From contig JBGSPI010000103.1 of the NCBI GenBank assembly GCA_041738715.1, positions 1 through 64,000 of the forward strand: a stretch of 64,000 bases of DNA, read 5' to 3'. Positions 45,435-54,925 of the stretch are shown piece after piece. The stretch is from Chamaesiphon sp041738715. GTDB lineage: Bacteria > Cyanobacteriota > Cyanobacteriia > Cyanobacteriales > Chamaesiphonaceae. The notes below the pieces were generated by a model, which was not told where the DNA came from, made no database searches, and saw only the letters and a list, made by a program, of their open reading frames with translations. How positions within the stretch are numbered: position 1 is the first letter of the stretch; each line of letters starts with the position of its first letter. The translations under genes were made by a program, and so were the position numbers.

Positions 45435-47573
45435 CTAAATTGCTAATAGAGGCTGACACTGACTCAAAGCTTGAGCTAATTGTTCAACCTTCACTGGTTT
45501 AGTCACATAGTCGTGCATTCCTGCTGCGAGACAGTCCTCCTTATCACCTTCGAGGGCATTTGCGGTCATCGCAATAATTGTCGGACAGAGATGTTGGGGA
45601 AACTCTCTTAAAATACGTCTGGTAGCTTCTAAACCATCCATTTTAGGCATTTGTAAGTCCATCAAAATTACATCATAGGCATTATTTTTGAGTAATTCTA
45701 GGACTTCGACACCATTCATCGCAATGTCCGCCTGATAGCCGATCCGTTTCAACATGTGAATTGCCACTTTTTGATTAACAAGATTGTCTTCAGCGAGGAG
45801 AATTCGCAGGGGAAATGTCGCTTGATAGAGATCGTAATTTGCTGATTTTGGTTTAGATGGGATGAGTGGTTGACTCGATCGCGAACCTAAAATGTGCGAG
45901 AGAACTTCCTGAAGTTGAAATTGTTTGATTGGTTTATTTAATGTTGCGGCAAAACTCACTTTCGATGCTTCAATTTCAGCCCGACTAATGCTGAGAGAAC
46001 TGAGCATCACTAATGGTAAATCTTGATATTCTGGAAACTGACGAATTTTTTGAGCGAGTGTTAAACCATCCATATTAGGCATTTGCATGTCTAAAATTGC
46101 CAGGTCGAAATGACCGCGTAAATTGAGCAATTTGATTGCTTCTGCTCCAGATTCAGTCGCATGGGCAGACATCCCCCAAGATTGAGCTTGTAAGGCGAGA
46201 ATTTTCCGATGAGTCGCATTATCTTCGACGATTAATAATCGCTTACCTTGCAACTGTTCAGCTTGCTGTTGTTCTTTGTGGCGATAATGGGGAGATGCGG
46301 GAGCAGCTTTTGCCATAATAGTAAAGAAGAAACTCGACCCACCATCACTATTACTCTCAACCCACAATTTTCCGCCCATTAATTCAGTTAAGCGTTTACT
46401 GATAATTAAGCCTAAACCTGTCCCGCCATAATTGCGCGTAGTTGAAGAATCTACTTGACTAAAGGCTTTAAATAATCGATCAATCTTATCCTGCGGAATG
46501 CCAATTCCGGTGTCTTTGACTAAAAATCTTACTTCATAGGTTGGGCAATCAGCCGCAATGACGGGATCTTCGGTGATAGTAATCTTTCTCGCAGTTACGC
46601 CGACAACCACTTCGCCAGCATTGGTAAATTTTAAACCATTCCCAACTAAATTAACTAAGATCTGGCGAATCCGCGTCACATCACCAACAATCCAACTGGG
46701 TGTATTTTTATAAATTAGATAGGCAAGTTCTAAGTTTTTTTCCGCAGCTTTGGGCGCGAGGAGATCGAGGGTTTCTTCGATACAGTCGCGAATATCAAAT
46801 GGTTGATAGTCAAGTTCTAGTTTGCCCGATTCGATTTTGGAAAAATCGAGAATATCATTGATTAGGGTTAATAAGGCATCACCACTATGGCGAATTGTGC
46901 TGACAAATTCATATTGTTGAGCAGTCAGTTCGGTATCTAATAATAACCCGGTCATGCCAATGACACCATTCATCGGTGTGCGAATTTCATGACTCATGGC
47001 AGCTAAAAAAGCACTTTTAGCTTTGTTCGCTGCTTCCGCTGTTTTCTTGGATTGTTCGAGCAGGTGATTTTGCGTCTTCAGTTTCTCGGCTGTATCGATT
47101 AGGGCTATATTTGAGGCTTCGAGTTCCTTGGCTGTGTCGCGGAGGGCTAAATTTGAGGCTTCGAGTTCTCGATACAAGTGGGATTGATAGAGTAATCGTT
47201 TGACTCGTTGGCGCAATCCCGCCCAGTGAATCGGTTTGGTAATGTAGTCAGCGGCACCGACTTGATAAGCTCGATCAAGTGATGAGTTATCATCTAAGCC
47301 AGTGATCATCAAAACTGGGGTCATATCGCCGCCGGGTAGGTGCTGTAACTGTTCGCAGCATTCAAACCCATCCATTTCGGGCATGACTCCATCCATCAAA
47401 ATGACATCTGGCTGGATTTCCTGGTAGATAATTAGAGCTTCCTCACCATTTCTGGCAGTGGCAATCTGATAGCCATCTTCCTGCATTTTTTGGCACAATA
47501 ACGCGCGCACCATCTCGTCATCATCGACAATTAAGATCAGTGGAGGGTGATGTGGCGTTGGTCCGATTTTCAT
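45435..47573 (-). CDS. Hybrid sensor: receiver, histidine kinase and two more receivers
   Basis: A 712-residue soluble phosphorelay protein. The N-terminal receiver has DDDE and phosphorylatable Asp61 in ILMDGVMPEMDG. A coiled-coil linker (two near-identical ASNLALRDTAKELE-like units) leads to the kinase: His195 in FLAAMSHEIRTPMNG, then N, G1 and G2 boxes (VKDTGIGIPQDKI, GGTGLGLIISKRL). Two C-terminal receivers follow (LDMQMPNMDG and ILMDLQMPKMDG). No membrane segment. It resembles cyanobacterial hybrid kinases of signalling networks; the input is unknown. The ATG at 47573 is preferred to the TTG at 47597. Confidence 0.85.
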   Translation of the reverse strand: MKIGPTPHHPPLILIVDDDEMVRALLCQKMQEDGYQIATARNGEEALIIYQEIQPDVILMDGVMPEMDGFECCEQLQHLPGGDMTPVLMITGLDDNSSLDRAYQVGAADYITKPIHWAGLRQRVKRLLYQSHLYRELEASNLALRDTAKELEASNIALIDTAEKLKTQNHLLEQSKKTAEAANKAKSAFLAAMSHEIRTPMNGVIGMTGLLLDTELTAQQYEFVSTIRHSGDALLTLINDILDFSKIESGKLELDYQPFDIRDCIEETLDLLAPKAAEKNLELAYLIYKNTPSWIVGDVTRIRQILVNLVGNGLKFTNAGEVVVGVTARKITITEDPVIAADCPTYEVRFLVKDTGIGIPQDKIDRLFKAFSQVDSSTTRNYGGTGLGLIISKRLTELMGGKLWVESNSDGGSSFFFTIMAKAAPASPHYRHKEQQQAEQLQGKRLLIVEDNATHRKILALQAQSWGMSAHATESGAEAIKLLNLRGHFDLAILDMQMPNMDGLTLAQKIRQFPEYQDLPLVMLSSLSISRAEIEASKVSFAATLNKPIKQFQLQEVLSHILGSRSSQPLIPSKPKSANYDLYQATFPLRILLAEDNLVNQKVAIHMLKRIGYQADIAMNGVEVLELLKNNAYDVILMDLQMPKMDGLEATRRILREFPQHLCPTIIAMTANALEGDKEDCLAAGMHDYVTKPVKVEQLAQALSQCQPLLAI

Positions 47574-48073
47574 GAGTAATCTCGGCTCAGTTATCAATGG
47601 GGTGGAAAGATTGCGCTTAGAGTGAAGATCCAGATCTTAAATTGGATCGTAGCTGACGAGATCTCATATCTATTGCCAAAAGCGACACAGTCTTGTTGCA
47701 ATGATATAGATAATTGTCGTTCTCTAAAATTATTTATCCCAAAAATCAGGCACTAACCAACATATTTTCTTAAATGGAGCGAAATTTGCGCCGACTGATT
47801 GCTCCACTGCCGGATCGTCGATGACTAATAGAATATAGATCGTCGCACAATTTCCGAACTTATTCTGCGATCGGTGGTAACTAACAGCACAGTTCTGTGG
47901 TACTATCCGGTGTTATCTGTTACTAGTTGTTAGTGTGGGTGGAAAGTATAGGATAGAGGGTTGCAGCGTCGCAGATCTTTCCTTACGGTGGTACAGCTTT
48001 CCCCAATTCCTAATCCCTACCCCCTAATCTCTACTCTGTGCTACCGCTCCTTCGATCTTTTGACTGTAATTTC
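47574..48073. other. Non-coding spacer between the hybrid kinase and pyk
   Basis: Divergent spacer of about 500 bases with no plausible gene. It is AT-rich near 47690-47780 and has some CGATC motifs; the last part (47990-48060) is pyrimidine-rich (AATCCCTACCCCCTAATCTC). Both genes probably have their promoters here, but no clear -35/-10 pair stands out. Confidence 0.6.
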
Positions 48074-49828
48074 ATGCAATTGCGAGACTCCCTCCGTCGA
48101 ACTAAAATTGTTGCTACCATTGGACCAGCAACTAGTAGTCCTGAAGTCCTGAGACAACTGATCCAAGCGGGAGCCACTACCCTCCGCCTCAATTTTTCTC
48201 ACGGTACCCACGATGACCATTTGGCAAATATTCGGCTGATTCGGCAGATCTCTTTTGAACTCGATCGACCTGTGGGAATTTTACAGGATTTACAGGGGCC
48301 GAAAATTCGGTTGGGTAAATTTGGCGATGGTCCAATTGTCCTCAAAAATGGCGATCCATTCACGCTGACCAGTAAAATTATCCCTGGTACTCAAACAATT
48401 AGTGCTGTCACCTATGATAATCTGGCGCAAGAAGTCCCGGTTGGGGCGACGATTTTGCTAGATGATGGTAAAGTCGAGATGATCGTCGTCGATGTCGATC
48501 GGGATACCCAAGAATTGCACTGTCAGGTGGTAGTTGGGGGTACTCTGTCCAACAACAAAGGTGTCAACTTTCCAGGCGTTTATCTCTCGATTAAAGCTCT
48601 AACAGATAAAGACCGTCAGGATTTGATGTTCGGGCTAGACCAGGGTGTAGACTGGGTAGCACTCAGTTTTGTCCGCAATCCGGCGGATATCCTGGAAATC
48701 AAAGAACTGATCGCTAATGCAGGTAAAGAAACCCCGGTTATTGCCAAAATCGAGAAGCATGAAGCGATCGAACAAATGGAAGAAATCCTCTCACTGTGTG
48801 ATGGGGTGATGGTAGCACGGGGTGACTTAGGTGTCGAGTTACCCGCCGAACAAGTCCCGAGAATGCAGAAGTTACTGATTGCTACCGCCAATCGGCTCGG
48901 GATTCCGATTATTACGGCAACCCAAATGCTCGATAGTATGGTCAGTAATCCTCGTGCCACTCGCGCCGAGATTTCTGACGTTGCCAATGCGATTTTAGAC
49001 GGTACTGATGCGGTGATGCTCTCCAATGAAACCGCCGTCGGCAATTATCCGATCGAAGCCGTCGAGACGATGGCGAAAATTGCCCTGGAAACCGAGAAAG
49101 AACGCCTCTCTCGCCGGTGGGAAGATAATAAAAGGTCAATTCCTAACGCCATCAGCGAAGCAGTGGGTAATATCGCCGAACAACTTGGAGCCGCCGCGAT
49201 TATCCCCTTCACTAAAACGGGCGCAACCGCTCGGAGCGTATCGAAATTCCGTCCATCTAAGCCAATTCTCGCCGTCACACCTCATGTCGATGTAGCCCGC
49301 AGGCTCCAACTCGTTTGGGGCGTTCAACCGATTCTCCTGCTCGATTTACCCAATGTCAGTGACAATTTCCAGGCTGCCATCAACATGGCCCGGACGAGCA
49401 ACTTGCTCCAAGAGGGGGATTTAGTCGTGATTACTTCTGGAACTCAAGGGGTTGCTGGTTCGACTGACTTGGTAAAAGTGGAAGTTGTCACAGCCATCTT
49501 GGGCAAAGGGATTGGCATCGGTCAAGGTTTGGTAACTGGGGTGGCTCATATCGCCCATACACCCAAGGACATTGCCCACTTTAATAAAGGGGATATCCTG
49601 ATTGCTACGGCGACAAGCGCGGACTATTTAGAAGCGATTCGCAAAGCTGGAGCGATTGTGGTCGAAGATGAAGGATTGACTTGTCATGCAGCCGTTATTG
49701 GACTAAGACTGGACATTCCGGTGATTGTTGGGGTGAAGGATGCTACGGGCACAATTCGCGGTGGGACAGTGATCACACTCGATGTTCAACGTGGGTTGAT
49801 CTATTCAGGGGCGATTAGTTTTGGATAG
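48074..49828 (+). CDS. pyk: Pyruvate kinase with C-terminal PEP-utilising mobile domain
   Basis: A 584-residue glycolytic enzyme. The barrel holds TKIVATIGPATSSPEVL, LRLNFSHGTHDDHLANI and VMVARGDLGVELPAEQVP with KIEKHEAIEQME, and the substrate motif IITATQMLDSM. A pyruvate kinase C-terminal domain (to about residue 470) is followed by a PEP-utiliser mobile domain with the motif GLTCHAAVIGLRLDIPVIVG, as in many bacterial PykA-type enzymes. I start at the ATG at 48074 (MQLRDSLRRTKIV). Nothing suggests loss of function. Confidence 0.95.
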   Translation: MQLRDSLRRTKIVATIGPATSSPEVLRQLIQAGATTLRLNFSHGTHDDHLANIRLIRQISFELDRPVGILQDLQGPKIRLGKFGDGPIVLKNGDPFTLTSKIIPGTQTISAVTYDNLAQEVPVGATILLDDGKVEMIVVDVDRDTQELHCQVVVGGTLSNNKGVNFPGVYLSIKALTDKDRQDLMFGLDQGVDWVALSFVRNPADILEIKELIANAGKETPVIAKIEKHEAIEQMEEILSLCDGVMVARGDLGVELPAEQVPRMQKLLIATANRLGIPIITATQMLDSMVSNPRATRAEISDVANAILDGTDAVMLSNETAVGNYPIEAVETMAKIALETEKERLSRRWEDNKRSIPNAISEAVGNIAEQLGAAAIIPFTKTGATARSVSKFRPSKPILAVTPHVDVARRLQLVWGVQPILLLDLPNVSDNFQAAINMARTSNLLQEGDLVVITSGTQGVAGSTDLVKVEVVTAILGKGIGIGQGLVTGVAHIAHTPKDIAHFNKGDILIATATSADYLEAIRKAGAIVVEDEGLTCHAAVIGLRLDIPVIVGVKDATGTIRGGTVITLDVQRGLIYSGAISFG

Positions 49829-49834
49829 GAATCG

Positions 49835-50305
49835 TTATTCACCCAAAAATTTGCGTAAGTCGAACTCCGGGGGGTTTGCAGTTGCCGCAGGTGAGTTAGA
49901 CAACATGAGCAAAATGCGATCGGTATAATCTACCGCTCCACGTAGTTCTTGTTGGATGATCTCCAATCCTCCATTAGCATATTCTTCAAAGATCTGAATC
50001 CGTTGCTGCTCAAATTCCGATCGATCTGGTGAAATAATATTGATGTTTTCAGTAGCAGCGATCGCAATTAGTTTCATGACTGGATCGTAGCCACGAGTAA
50101 TGAAAACTTCACTATTAATTGGCCCCGGTTCTTTTTTAGATATTTCGCCCAATGCCACCCGGTGTTGTTGTTTGGCACCTAATACTGCTGCAAATAAAAT
50201 CACATCTGCATAAATTTGAAACGGACTATTATTTTCTGTTGATCCAATTAATGACTTGACTAATTCCGCCTTATCTCTGGCAACTCTAATCCGATGTTCT
50301 GACAT
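49835..50305 (-). CDS. DNA phosphorothioation-associated protein 4-like protein
   Basis: A 156-residue soluble protein. The stretches RIRVARDKAELVKSLIGST, GPFQ-like SPFQIYADVILFAAVLGAK, IFEEYANGGLEIIQQELRGA and VDYTDRILLMLS fit, from memory, the dnd system-associated protein 4 family (TIGR04062). The usual dnd/dpt genes are not visible in the window, so this would be an orphan. GGAGA lies five bases before the ATG at 50305; the first Met of the longer frame (50317) overlaps that site. Its 3' end is 7 bases from the convergent pyk 3' end. Confidence 0.55.
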   Translation of the reverse strand: MSEHRIRVARDKAELVKSLIGSTENNSPFQIYADVILFAAVLGAKQQHRVALGEISKKEPGPINSEVFITRGYDPVMKLIAIAATENINIISPDRSEFEQQRIQIFEEYANGGLEIIQQELRGAVDYTDRILLMLSNSPAATANPPEFDLRKFLGE

Positions 50306-50467
50306 TGATTCTCCCATTTACTCGATCGCAATTGGCTGTTCGGCTTTCCCGTAGTTATGGTGATAGGTTTCAAAAAGTTAGGCAAAAGTCGAAGTTGAGG
50401 AGATGGGGAAAATTCCGCTTTCGCTACATTTTCCCCCATAAACCCAGGAGAGCCAACTAGCAATAGT

Positions 50468-52159
50468 TTAATCTAGATGATCCTCATCCACATCTTCGAT
50501 CGCGACTGGTGCATCTTCAGGCATTCTCAATGAGTCTACCAACTGCTGAATTTCCAGTGGTGGTGCTGGTGTGAATCGAGATACAATCCAGGTGACGCTA
50601 AAATTAATCACCATTCCCAAAGTCCCAATACCCTCAGCCGACACGCCAAAAAACCAAGGCTGCATCCCATAGAATTTTACCCCAGAAATATAGAAGATTG
50701 TAAAGGCTAATCCGACAATCATCCCGGCGATTGCCCCTTCTCGATTGGTGCGTTTATCAAAGATACCTAAGATAATAATCGGGAAGAAACTAGCTGCGGC
50801 TAATCCAAAGGCAAAAGCAACTACTTGAGCCACAAAACCAGGCGGATTTACCCCAAAATAGCCGGCAATTACTACGGCAAAACCGACCATGAATCTACCG
50901 ACGAGAACTCGTTTTTTCTCCGAGGCGGTAGGATCGATCATCCGATAATAAATATCGTGGGCGACAGAACTAGAAATTACTAGTAATAATCCAGATGCCG
51001 TCGATAATGCTGCGGCTAAACCACCAGCAGCTACTAAACCAATTACCCAGGGAGCTAATTTAGCTACTTCTGGGGTAGATAGCACGATAATATCGGGATC
51101 GATGATAATTTCGCTAGTAGTTTTATCAGCGGTTAATTCGAGTTTACCATTACCATTTTTGTCTTCAAAAGTTAGTAGTTTAGTGCTTTTCCATTTATTC
51201 ACCCAATCTAATTGTTGAACTTCGGCGACAGGACGATCGTTCAATGTATTAATTAAATTGTAACGGGCAAACGTTGATAAAGCTGGGGCGGTAGTATATA
51301 ACAAGGCAATCATCAAGAGTGCCCAGCCCGCGGAAAACCGCGCTGCTCGAACATCTTTAACCGTGTAGAATCTCACGATTACATGTGGTAGTCCAGCAGT
51401 TCCCACCATTAACGCGATTGTCGTAAATAGTACATCCAACATTGATTTGTGGACAAACGGTTTAGTATATTCGCCGATGCCCAGATCTACTTGTATTTGA
51501 TTGAGTTTGGGAACAATATCACTAAAGACAAACGATAGTTGTGGAATCGGATTATTAGTCAGCGTAAATGAAATCGAGATCGCCGGAATCAAATAAGCAA
51601 CGATTAAGATGCAATATTGAGCTACTTGAGTCCAGGTAATTCCCTTCATCCCACCCAAAACTGCAAAGAAACCGACAATAATCATGCCAATGATTACACC
51701 AGTATTAATATCTACTTGTAAAAACCGACTGAAGACAATTCCCACACCGCGCATTTGTCCCGCAACATAAGTCATCGAGACAAATAAAGCCGCAAACACT
51801 GCCACCAGTCGAGCGACATTTGAGTAATAGCGATCTCCAACAAAGTCCGGTACAGTATACTTCCCAAACTTGCGGAGATAGGGAGCCAGCAGCAGAGCCA
51901 GCAACACATAACCCCCTGTCCACCCCATCAGGTACATCGAGCCATCATAGCCCATCGACGAGATCAATCCCGCCATCGAGATAAACGAAGCCGCAGACAT
52001 CCAGTCCGCCGCCGTCGCTGCTCCATTCGCCAAAGCAGGAATACCTTGTCCCGCCACAAAAAATCCTTTACTATCTTTGACCCGCGAACTCCAACCAATA
52101 TAAAGGTATAAAATGAACGAGAGGATAACTAAAGTAATAGTCCAAGCTTCTGCTGACAT
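50468..52159 (-). CDS. Sodium:solute symporter (ActP-like, DUF4212-partnered)
   Basis: A 563-residue LeuT-fold symporter with about 13 helices. Family segments are VAGQGIPALANGAATAADWM, the SSS helix GGMKGITWTQVAQYCILIVA and GLAAALSTASGLLLVISS. A large extracellular loop before this last helix holds an EF-hand-like DKNGNGKLEL, as in the acetate/dicarboxylate-type SSS proteins that pair with DUF4212. The solute is probably a short carboxylate, but this is not certain. It overlaps the DUF4212 gene by one base at 52159. Confidence 0.88.
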   Translation of the reverse strand: MSAEAWTITLVILSFILYLYIGWSSRVKDSKGFFVAGQGIPALANGAATAADWMSAASFISMAGLISSMGYDGSMYLMGWTGGYVLLALLLAPYLRKFGKYTVPDFVGDRYYSNVARLVAVFAALFVSMTYVAGQMRGVGIVFSRFLQVDINTGVIIGMIIVGFFAVLGGMKGITWTQVAQYCILIVAYLIPAISISFTLTNNPIPQLSFVFSDIVPKLNQIQVDLGIGEYTKPFVHKSMLDVLFTTIALMVGTAGLPHVIVRFYTVKDVRAARFSAGWALLMIALLYTTAPALSTFARYNLINTLNDRPVAEVQQLDWVNKWKSTKLLTFEDKNGNGKLELTADKTTSEIIIDPDIIVLSTPEVAKLAPWVIGLVAAGGLAAALSTASGLLLVISSSVAHDIYYRMIDPTASEKKRVLVGRFMVGFAVVIAGYFGVNPPGFVAQVVAFAFGLAAASFFPIIILGIFDKRTNREGAIAGMIVGLAFTIFYISGVKFYGMQPWFFGVSAEGIGTLGMVINFSVTWIVSRFTPAPPLEIQQLVDSLRMPEDAPVAIEDVDEDHLD

Positions 52160-52422
52160 TATCGATCTCTCCTGTTCAGACCATATTTACGATCCAATTT
52201 ATCCATTTGAATCGCGTAAACAAAAATCAGGGCAACAAATACAAAAATAGACCCTTGTTGAGCCATCCAAAACCCAAAAGGCAAACTGCCAATCCGGATG
52301 GTATTTAAGGGCTGCACCAAGAGAATACTAAAACCCAGCGAAACCAAACCCCACACCAGCAGGAGATTTCTAATTAATTTAGTATTAGCCCGCCAGTAAG
52401 CTTGATGGCGATCTTCATTCAT
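52159..52422 (-). CDS. DUF4212 small subunit of the symporter
   Basis: An 87-residue protein with two transmembrane helices (RNLLLVWGLVSLGFSILLVQ and a helix near 50-70 followed by QMDKLDRKYGL). Such small proteins always lie directly before this kind of SSS symporter and are thought to form its accessory subunit. The one-base overlap with the downstream gene implies coupled translation. Confidence 0.88.
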   Translation of the reverse strand: MNEDRHQAYWRANTKLIRNLLLVWGLVSLGFSILLVQPLNTIRIGSLPFGFWMAQQGSIFVFVALIFVYAIQMDKLDRKYGLNRRDR

Positions 52423-52751
52423 AGCTGATAGATTTCAGAAATTTAAGGGATGTTTGTCAATTGAATATCAATCTTCACCCAACCGAAAAGTCAGGTGCAA
52501 TTTTATTAGATTATCACGGGGCTATCCCTTGTCACGCCTTCAGTGCTAATTAGTATTGGTGGTACCTGTCGGTTTAGGCTAGAAACCACTAAAATAAGAG
52601 CAGCACAATCCAAATTTTCGTGGTTTGCGGATCTAAAGTGATGGCTCTAATGTTGCCCTTGGCTCTCACGTGGAACATCCGGCAATCCTGCAATCCTGAT
52701 TTAGTTGCTACAGTTGAACTTTACCCAGCCTGATCGATCGAAATATACACC
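52423..52751. other. Non-coding spacer between the symporter pair and map
   Basis: 329 bases between divergent genes with no coding frame. It should hold both promoters. I see no strong paired hexamers and no recognisable structured RNA. Confidence 0.5.
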
Positions 52752-53579
52752 ATGAATATTCTCAGCGATTTACTCCTCCAAAAGCCGCAAGCTACCCGCG
52801 AAAAAAAACAACAAAAGGGTATCCAGATTAAAACCGAGCGAGAAATTGGCATTATGCGTCAGTCTTCACGCATTGTCGCTACGGTACTGAAGGAAATTTT
52901 GGCGATGGTAGAACCTGGGATGACTACCGCTGATTTAGATGCTTATGCTGAAAAACGGATTAGGGAGATGGATGCTATTCCGAGTTTCAAAGGGTTGTAT
53001 GGATTTCCGGCAACGATTTGTTCGAGTATCAATGATGAAGCTGTTCATGGTATCCCCCATAAAAAGAGAGTCATCAAGAAAGGAGATGTGCTCAAAGTCG
53101 ATACCGGAGCTTTTTATCAAGGCTTTCACGGCGACTCTTGCATTACGATCGGCGTGGGGGAAGTTGCCCCGGCGGCTGCTAAACTGATCCAAGTAGCCGA
53201 GGAAGCCCTCTACAAAGGCATAGAACAGGTCAAAGAAGGTGCCTACTTGTTAGATCTTGCTGGTGCAATTCAAGACCATGTAGAGGCACATGGCTTTAGT
53301 GTGGTCGAAGATTTTACCGGACATGGGGTCGGACGCAATCTTCATGAGGAACCATCGGTATTTAATTTTCGGACTCGCGAAATGCCCAATGTAAAATTAC
53401 GTGCTGGGATGACGATCGCGATCGAACCGATTATTAATGCCGGATCGAAGATTACTAAAATGATGCCAGATAAGTGGACGGCTGTAACGGTCGATAAGTC
53501 TCTATCGGCTCAGTTCGAGCATACTGTATTGGTAACTAAAGATGGTTATGAAATTTTAACCGATCGAAATTTAGTATAA
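52752..53579 (+). CDS. map: Methionine aminopeptidase type I
   Basis: A 275-residue dinuclear metallopeptidase that removes initiator Met. Metal ligands are visible in DVLKVDTGAFYQGFHGDSC, VEDFTGHGVGRNLHEEP, GMTIAIEPIINAG and FEHTVLVT. The N-terminal 30 residues (basic, Lys/Gln-rich) are an extension before the family core IKTEREIGIMRQSSRIV. It stands alone on the plus strand. Confidence 0.95.
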   Translation: MNILSDLLLQKPQATREKKQQKGIQIKTEREIGIMRQSSRIVATVLKEILAMVEPGMTTADLDAYAEKRIREMDAIPSFKGLYGFPATICSSINDEAVHGIPHKKRVIKKGDVLKVDTGAFYQGFHGDSCITIGVGEVAPAAAKLIQVAEEALYKGIEQVKEGAYLLDLAGAIQDHVEAHGFSVVEDFTGHGVGRNLHEEPSVFNFRTREMPNVKLRAGMTIAIEPIINAGSKITKMMPDKWTAVTVDKSLSAQFEHTVLVTKDGYEILTDRNLV

Positions 53580-54035
53580 CTGGTCACGTAAGTTGTTAGT
53601 CCTCTAATCCAGATCGAGTACAGAATAAATGAGATCGATCCAAATAACCATCGATCGAATCTAACAACACGATCGATTGCAATTTATTGAGAAACAATCA
53701 AGAGAATAAGCCAAAGTTGATCCTCTGATTATGTTTAAGTGGTGGGCATCGCCCACCCTGCTTCTTTCCGAGAGTTAAATTTATGCCTTATTTGTGAGTT
53801 CTTTTGATAATAGAAAATATAAGTGCGTTCACCCTGCTCAGTTAACGATCGAGCAATTACAAATCCTCCGCTCTCAACCAGGAAATAAATAAACGATCAA
53901 ATAATATAACAAACGCGATCGATCTAAACATCATTATCAAACATAATCGTACTCGATCGATCTAAATATTACGATCGATCTAGATAAGTTTAAATCGATC
54001 GAATCAATAACAATCGAGTAGCAGAACAAACACGA
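53580..54035. other. CGATCG-dense intergenic stretch
   Basis: 456 bases without a gene. It contains at least seven CGATCG palindromes (for example CATCGATCGAATC, CACGATCGATTG, ACGCGATCGATCT, AAATCGATCGAAT) at spacings of 10-100 bases in an otherwise AT-rich background, so it is unusually rich in this motif. No tRNA or hairpin terminator is evident. Confidence 0.65.
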
Positions 54036-54320
54036 TCAATATAACTTCAGATCGAGATTGAACCTCAATCCGAAGTTATCACTTCGTTCAAGGTTCTCAT
54101 CGACTCTCAACCAAAAAGAGTCGGGTAGTGGTTCGTTAAAATCATCACTCATGACAATTTTACCCTGCTCTAAATTGGGTATGCGTTGGCGTGCTGTGTT
54201 TGCTATCGATATGGGCTGTTGACGTTTGATAGATTTAACGAACTCTAACACTTCATATAACAGATCTTCTGATGTTGATTCTAGTTCGCTGACGATTAGC
54301 TCTCTGGTATTCACGAGCAT
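54036..54320 (-). CDS. DUF2281-like antitoxin-type protein, no toxin partner
   Basis: A 94-residue protein. The N-terminal helix (IVSELESTSEDLLYEVLEFV) and the DDFNEPLPDSFWL segment fit the DUF2281 antitoxin-like family, which normally ends close to DSFWL. Here 20 or so further residues follow, encoded by a palindrome (54041-54079), so the C-terminus looks extended by non-native sequence. The usual PIN toxin is not downstream. It may be an orphan or a stranded antitoxin. Confidence 0.55.
   Translation of the reverse strand: MLVNTRELIVSELESTSEDLLYEVLEFVKSIKRQQPISIANTARQRIPNLEQGKIVMSDDFNEPLPDSFWLRVDENLERSDNFGLRFNLDLKLY
54041..54079 (-). other. 39-base near-palindrome at the 3' end of the DUF2281 gene
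   Basis: Begins ATAACTTCAGATC and ends GATCCGAAGTTAT-like; 16 of 19 pairs are perfect on the plus strand and the other three are A/C mismatches. Read as the gene's own RNA (minus strand), all three become G·U pairs, giving a continuous 19-bp stem with a tiny loop. It overlaps the stop region of the gene. Confidence 0.7.
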
Positions 54321-54455
54321 TTTGCTAAATACTGCTATTTTTCAGTATAGATCGCTATCGTCTGTTTGGTATATAGAGATCGATCCCACCACCCCCAATT
54401 GATCGATCTCAAACCACCACAATTAAATCGATCGAATATCACCCGAAACACGATC

Positions 54456-54593
54456 TTAAAGTGTCCAATCTTCAATTTTAATACCAGGAGCCTGAGTAAA
54501 ATCTTTTTGGTTGCGGGTGATAATAGTTCCCTCAACCGAAAGGACAATTGCGGCAATCTTCATATCTTTCTCCAATCGTTTCTTTGCAGTCAT
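54456..54593 (-). pseudogene. VapC-type PIN toxin remnant
   Basis: 45 residues. After MTAKKRLEKD the frame continues MKIAAIVLSVEGTIITRNQK, DFTQAPGIKIEDW, which is the C-terminal end of a PIN domain (the last acidic residues and the TRNxxDF motif). The rest of the about 130-residue domain, including the first active-site Asp, is missing, so the start region was joined to the end by deletion. Its ATG overlaps the stop of the antitoxin gene by one base. Confidence 0.7.
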
Positions 54594-54787
54594 TATTCTT
54601 CAGTTGTGACTGCTCTGTCTGCGGCGATGTTGGCGACAACAGCAGCAAAATCTGCATCGTCTTTAAAAATACCTGCAAACTTTAGCATTGGATGTTCTGT
54701 TTTTGCTGGGATGCTTGGCAATTGATGTTTGAGCCGCTCTACTTCAGCTTCTAATAAGGCAACTCTTTCTTCTAGTTGTGCTGACAT
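54593..54787 (-). CDS. Small antitoxin-type protein (VapB-like)
   Basis: A 64-residue protein with an N-terminal coiled-coil (EERVALLEAEVERLKHQL) and a loose C-terminal half (FAGIFKDDADFAAVVANIAA), as in the antitoxins that accompany PIN toxins in cyanobacteria. Its stop overlaps the start of the toxin remnant, the normal antitoxin-first order. The antitoxin is intact although its toxin is not. Confidence 0.65.
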   Translation of the reverse strand: MSAQLEERVALLEAEVERLKHQLPSIPAKTEHPMLKFAGIFKDDADFAAVVANIAADRAVTTEE

Positions 54788-54840
54788 AGTTTGTTCGTCC
54801 TTTTGGCTCTAGCCCTATTATATCTAATATTCGATCGATC

Positions 54841-54920
54841 CAAACTAACCCCAAACACGATCGAATCCCCCATCCTCAAATCGATCGAACATCACCCCAA
54901 ACCCGATCGAGGATCGAGGA
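54841..54920. repeat. CCCCAAAC(A/C)CGATCGA-type degenerate repeat spacer
   Basis: Units such as CCCCAAACACGATCGAATCC and AAATCGATCGAACATCACCCC recur, with a related copy at 54425-54456 (AAATCGATCGAATATCACCC) and pieces near 55500-55600. Each is built on CGATCG. This suggests a small repeat family that fills spacers between the toxin-antitoxin genes. Confidence 0.6.
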
Positions 54921-54925
54921 TTGAT

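Noticed and set aside
48616..49044. 142-codon frame on the minus strand inside pyk
   Set aside because: Antisense shadow of a well-conserved gene with no family resemblance.
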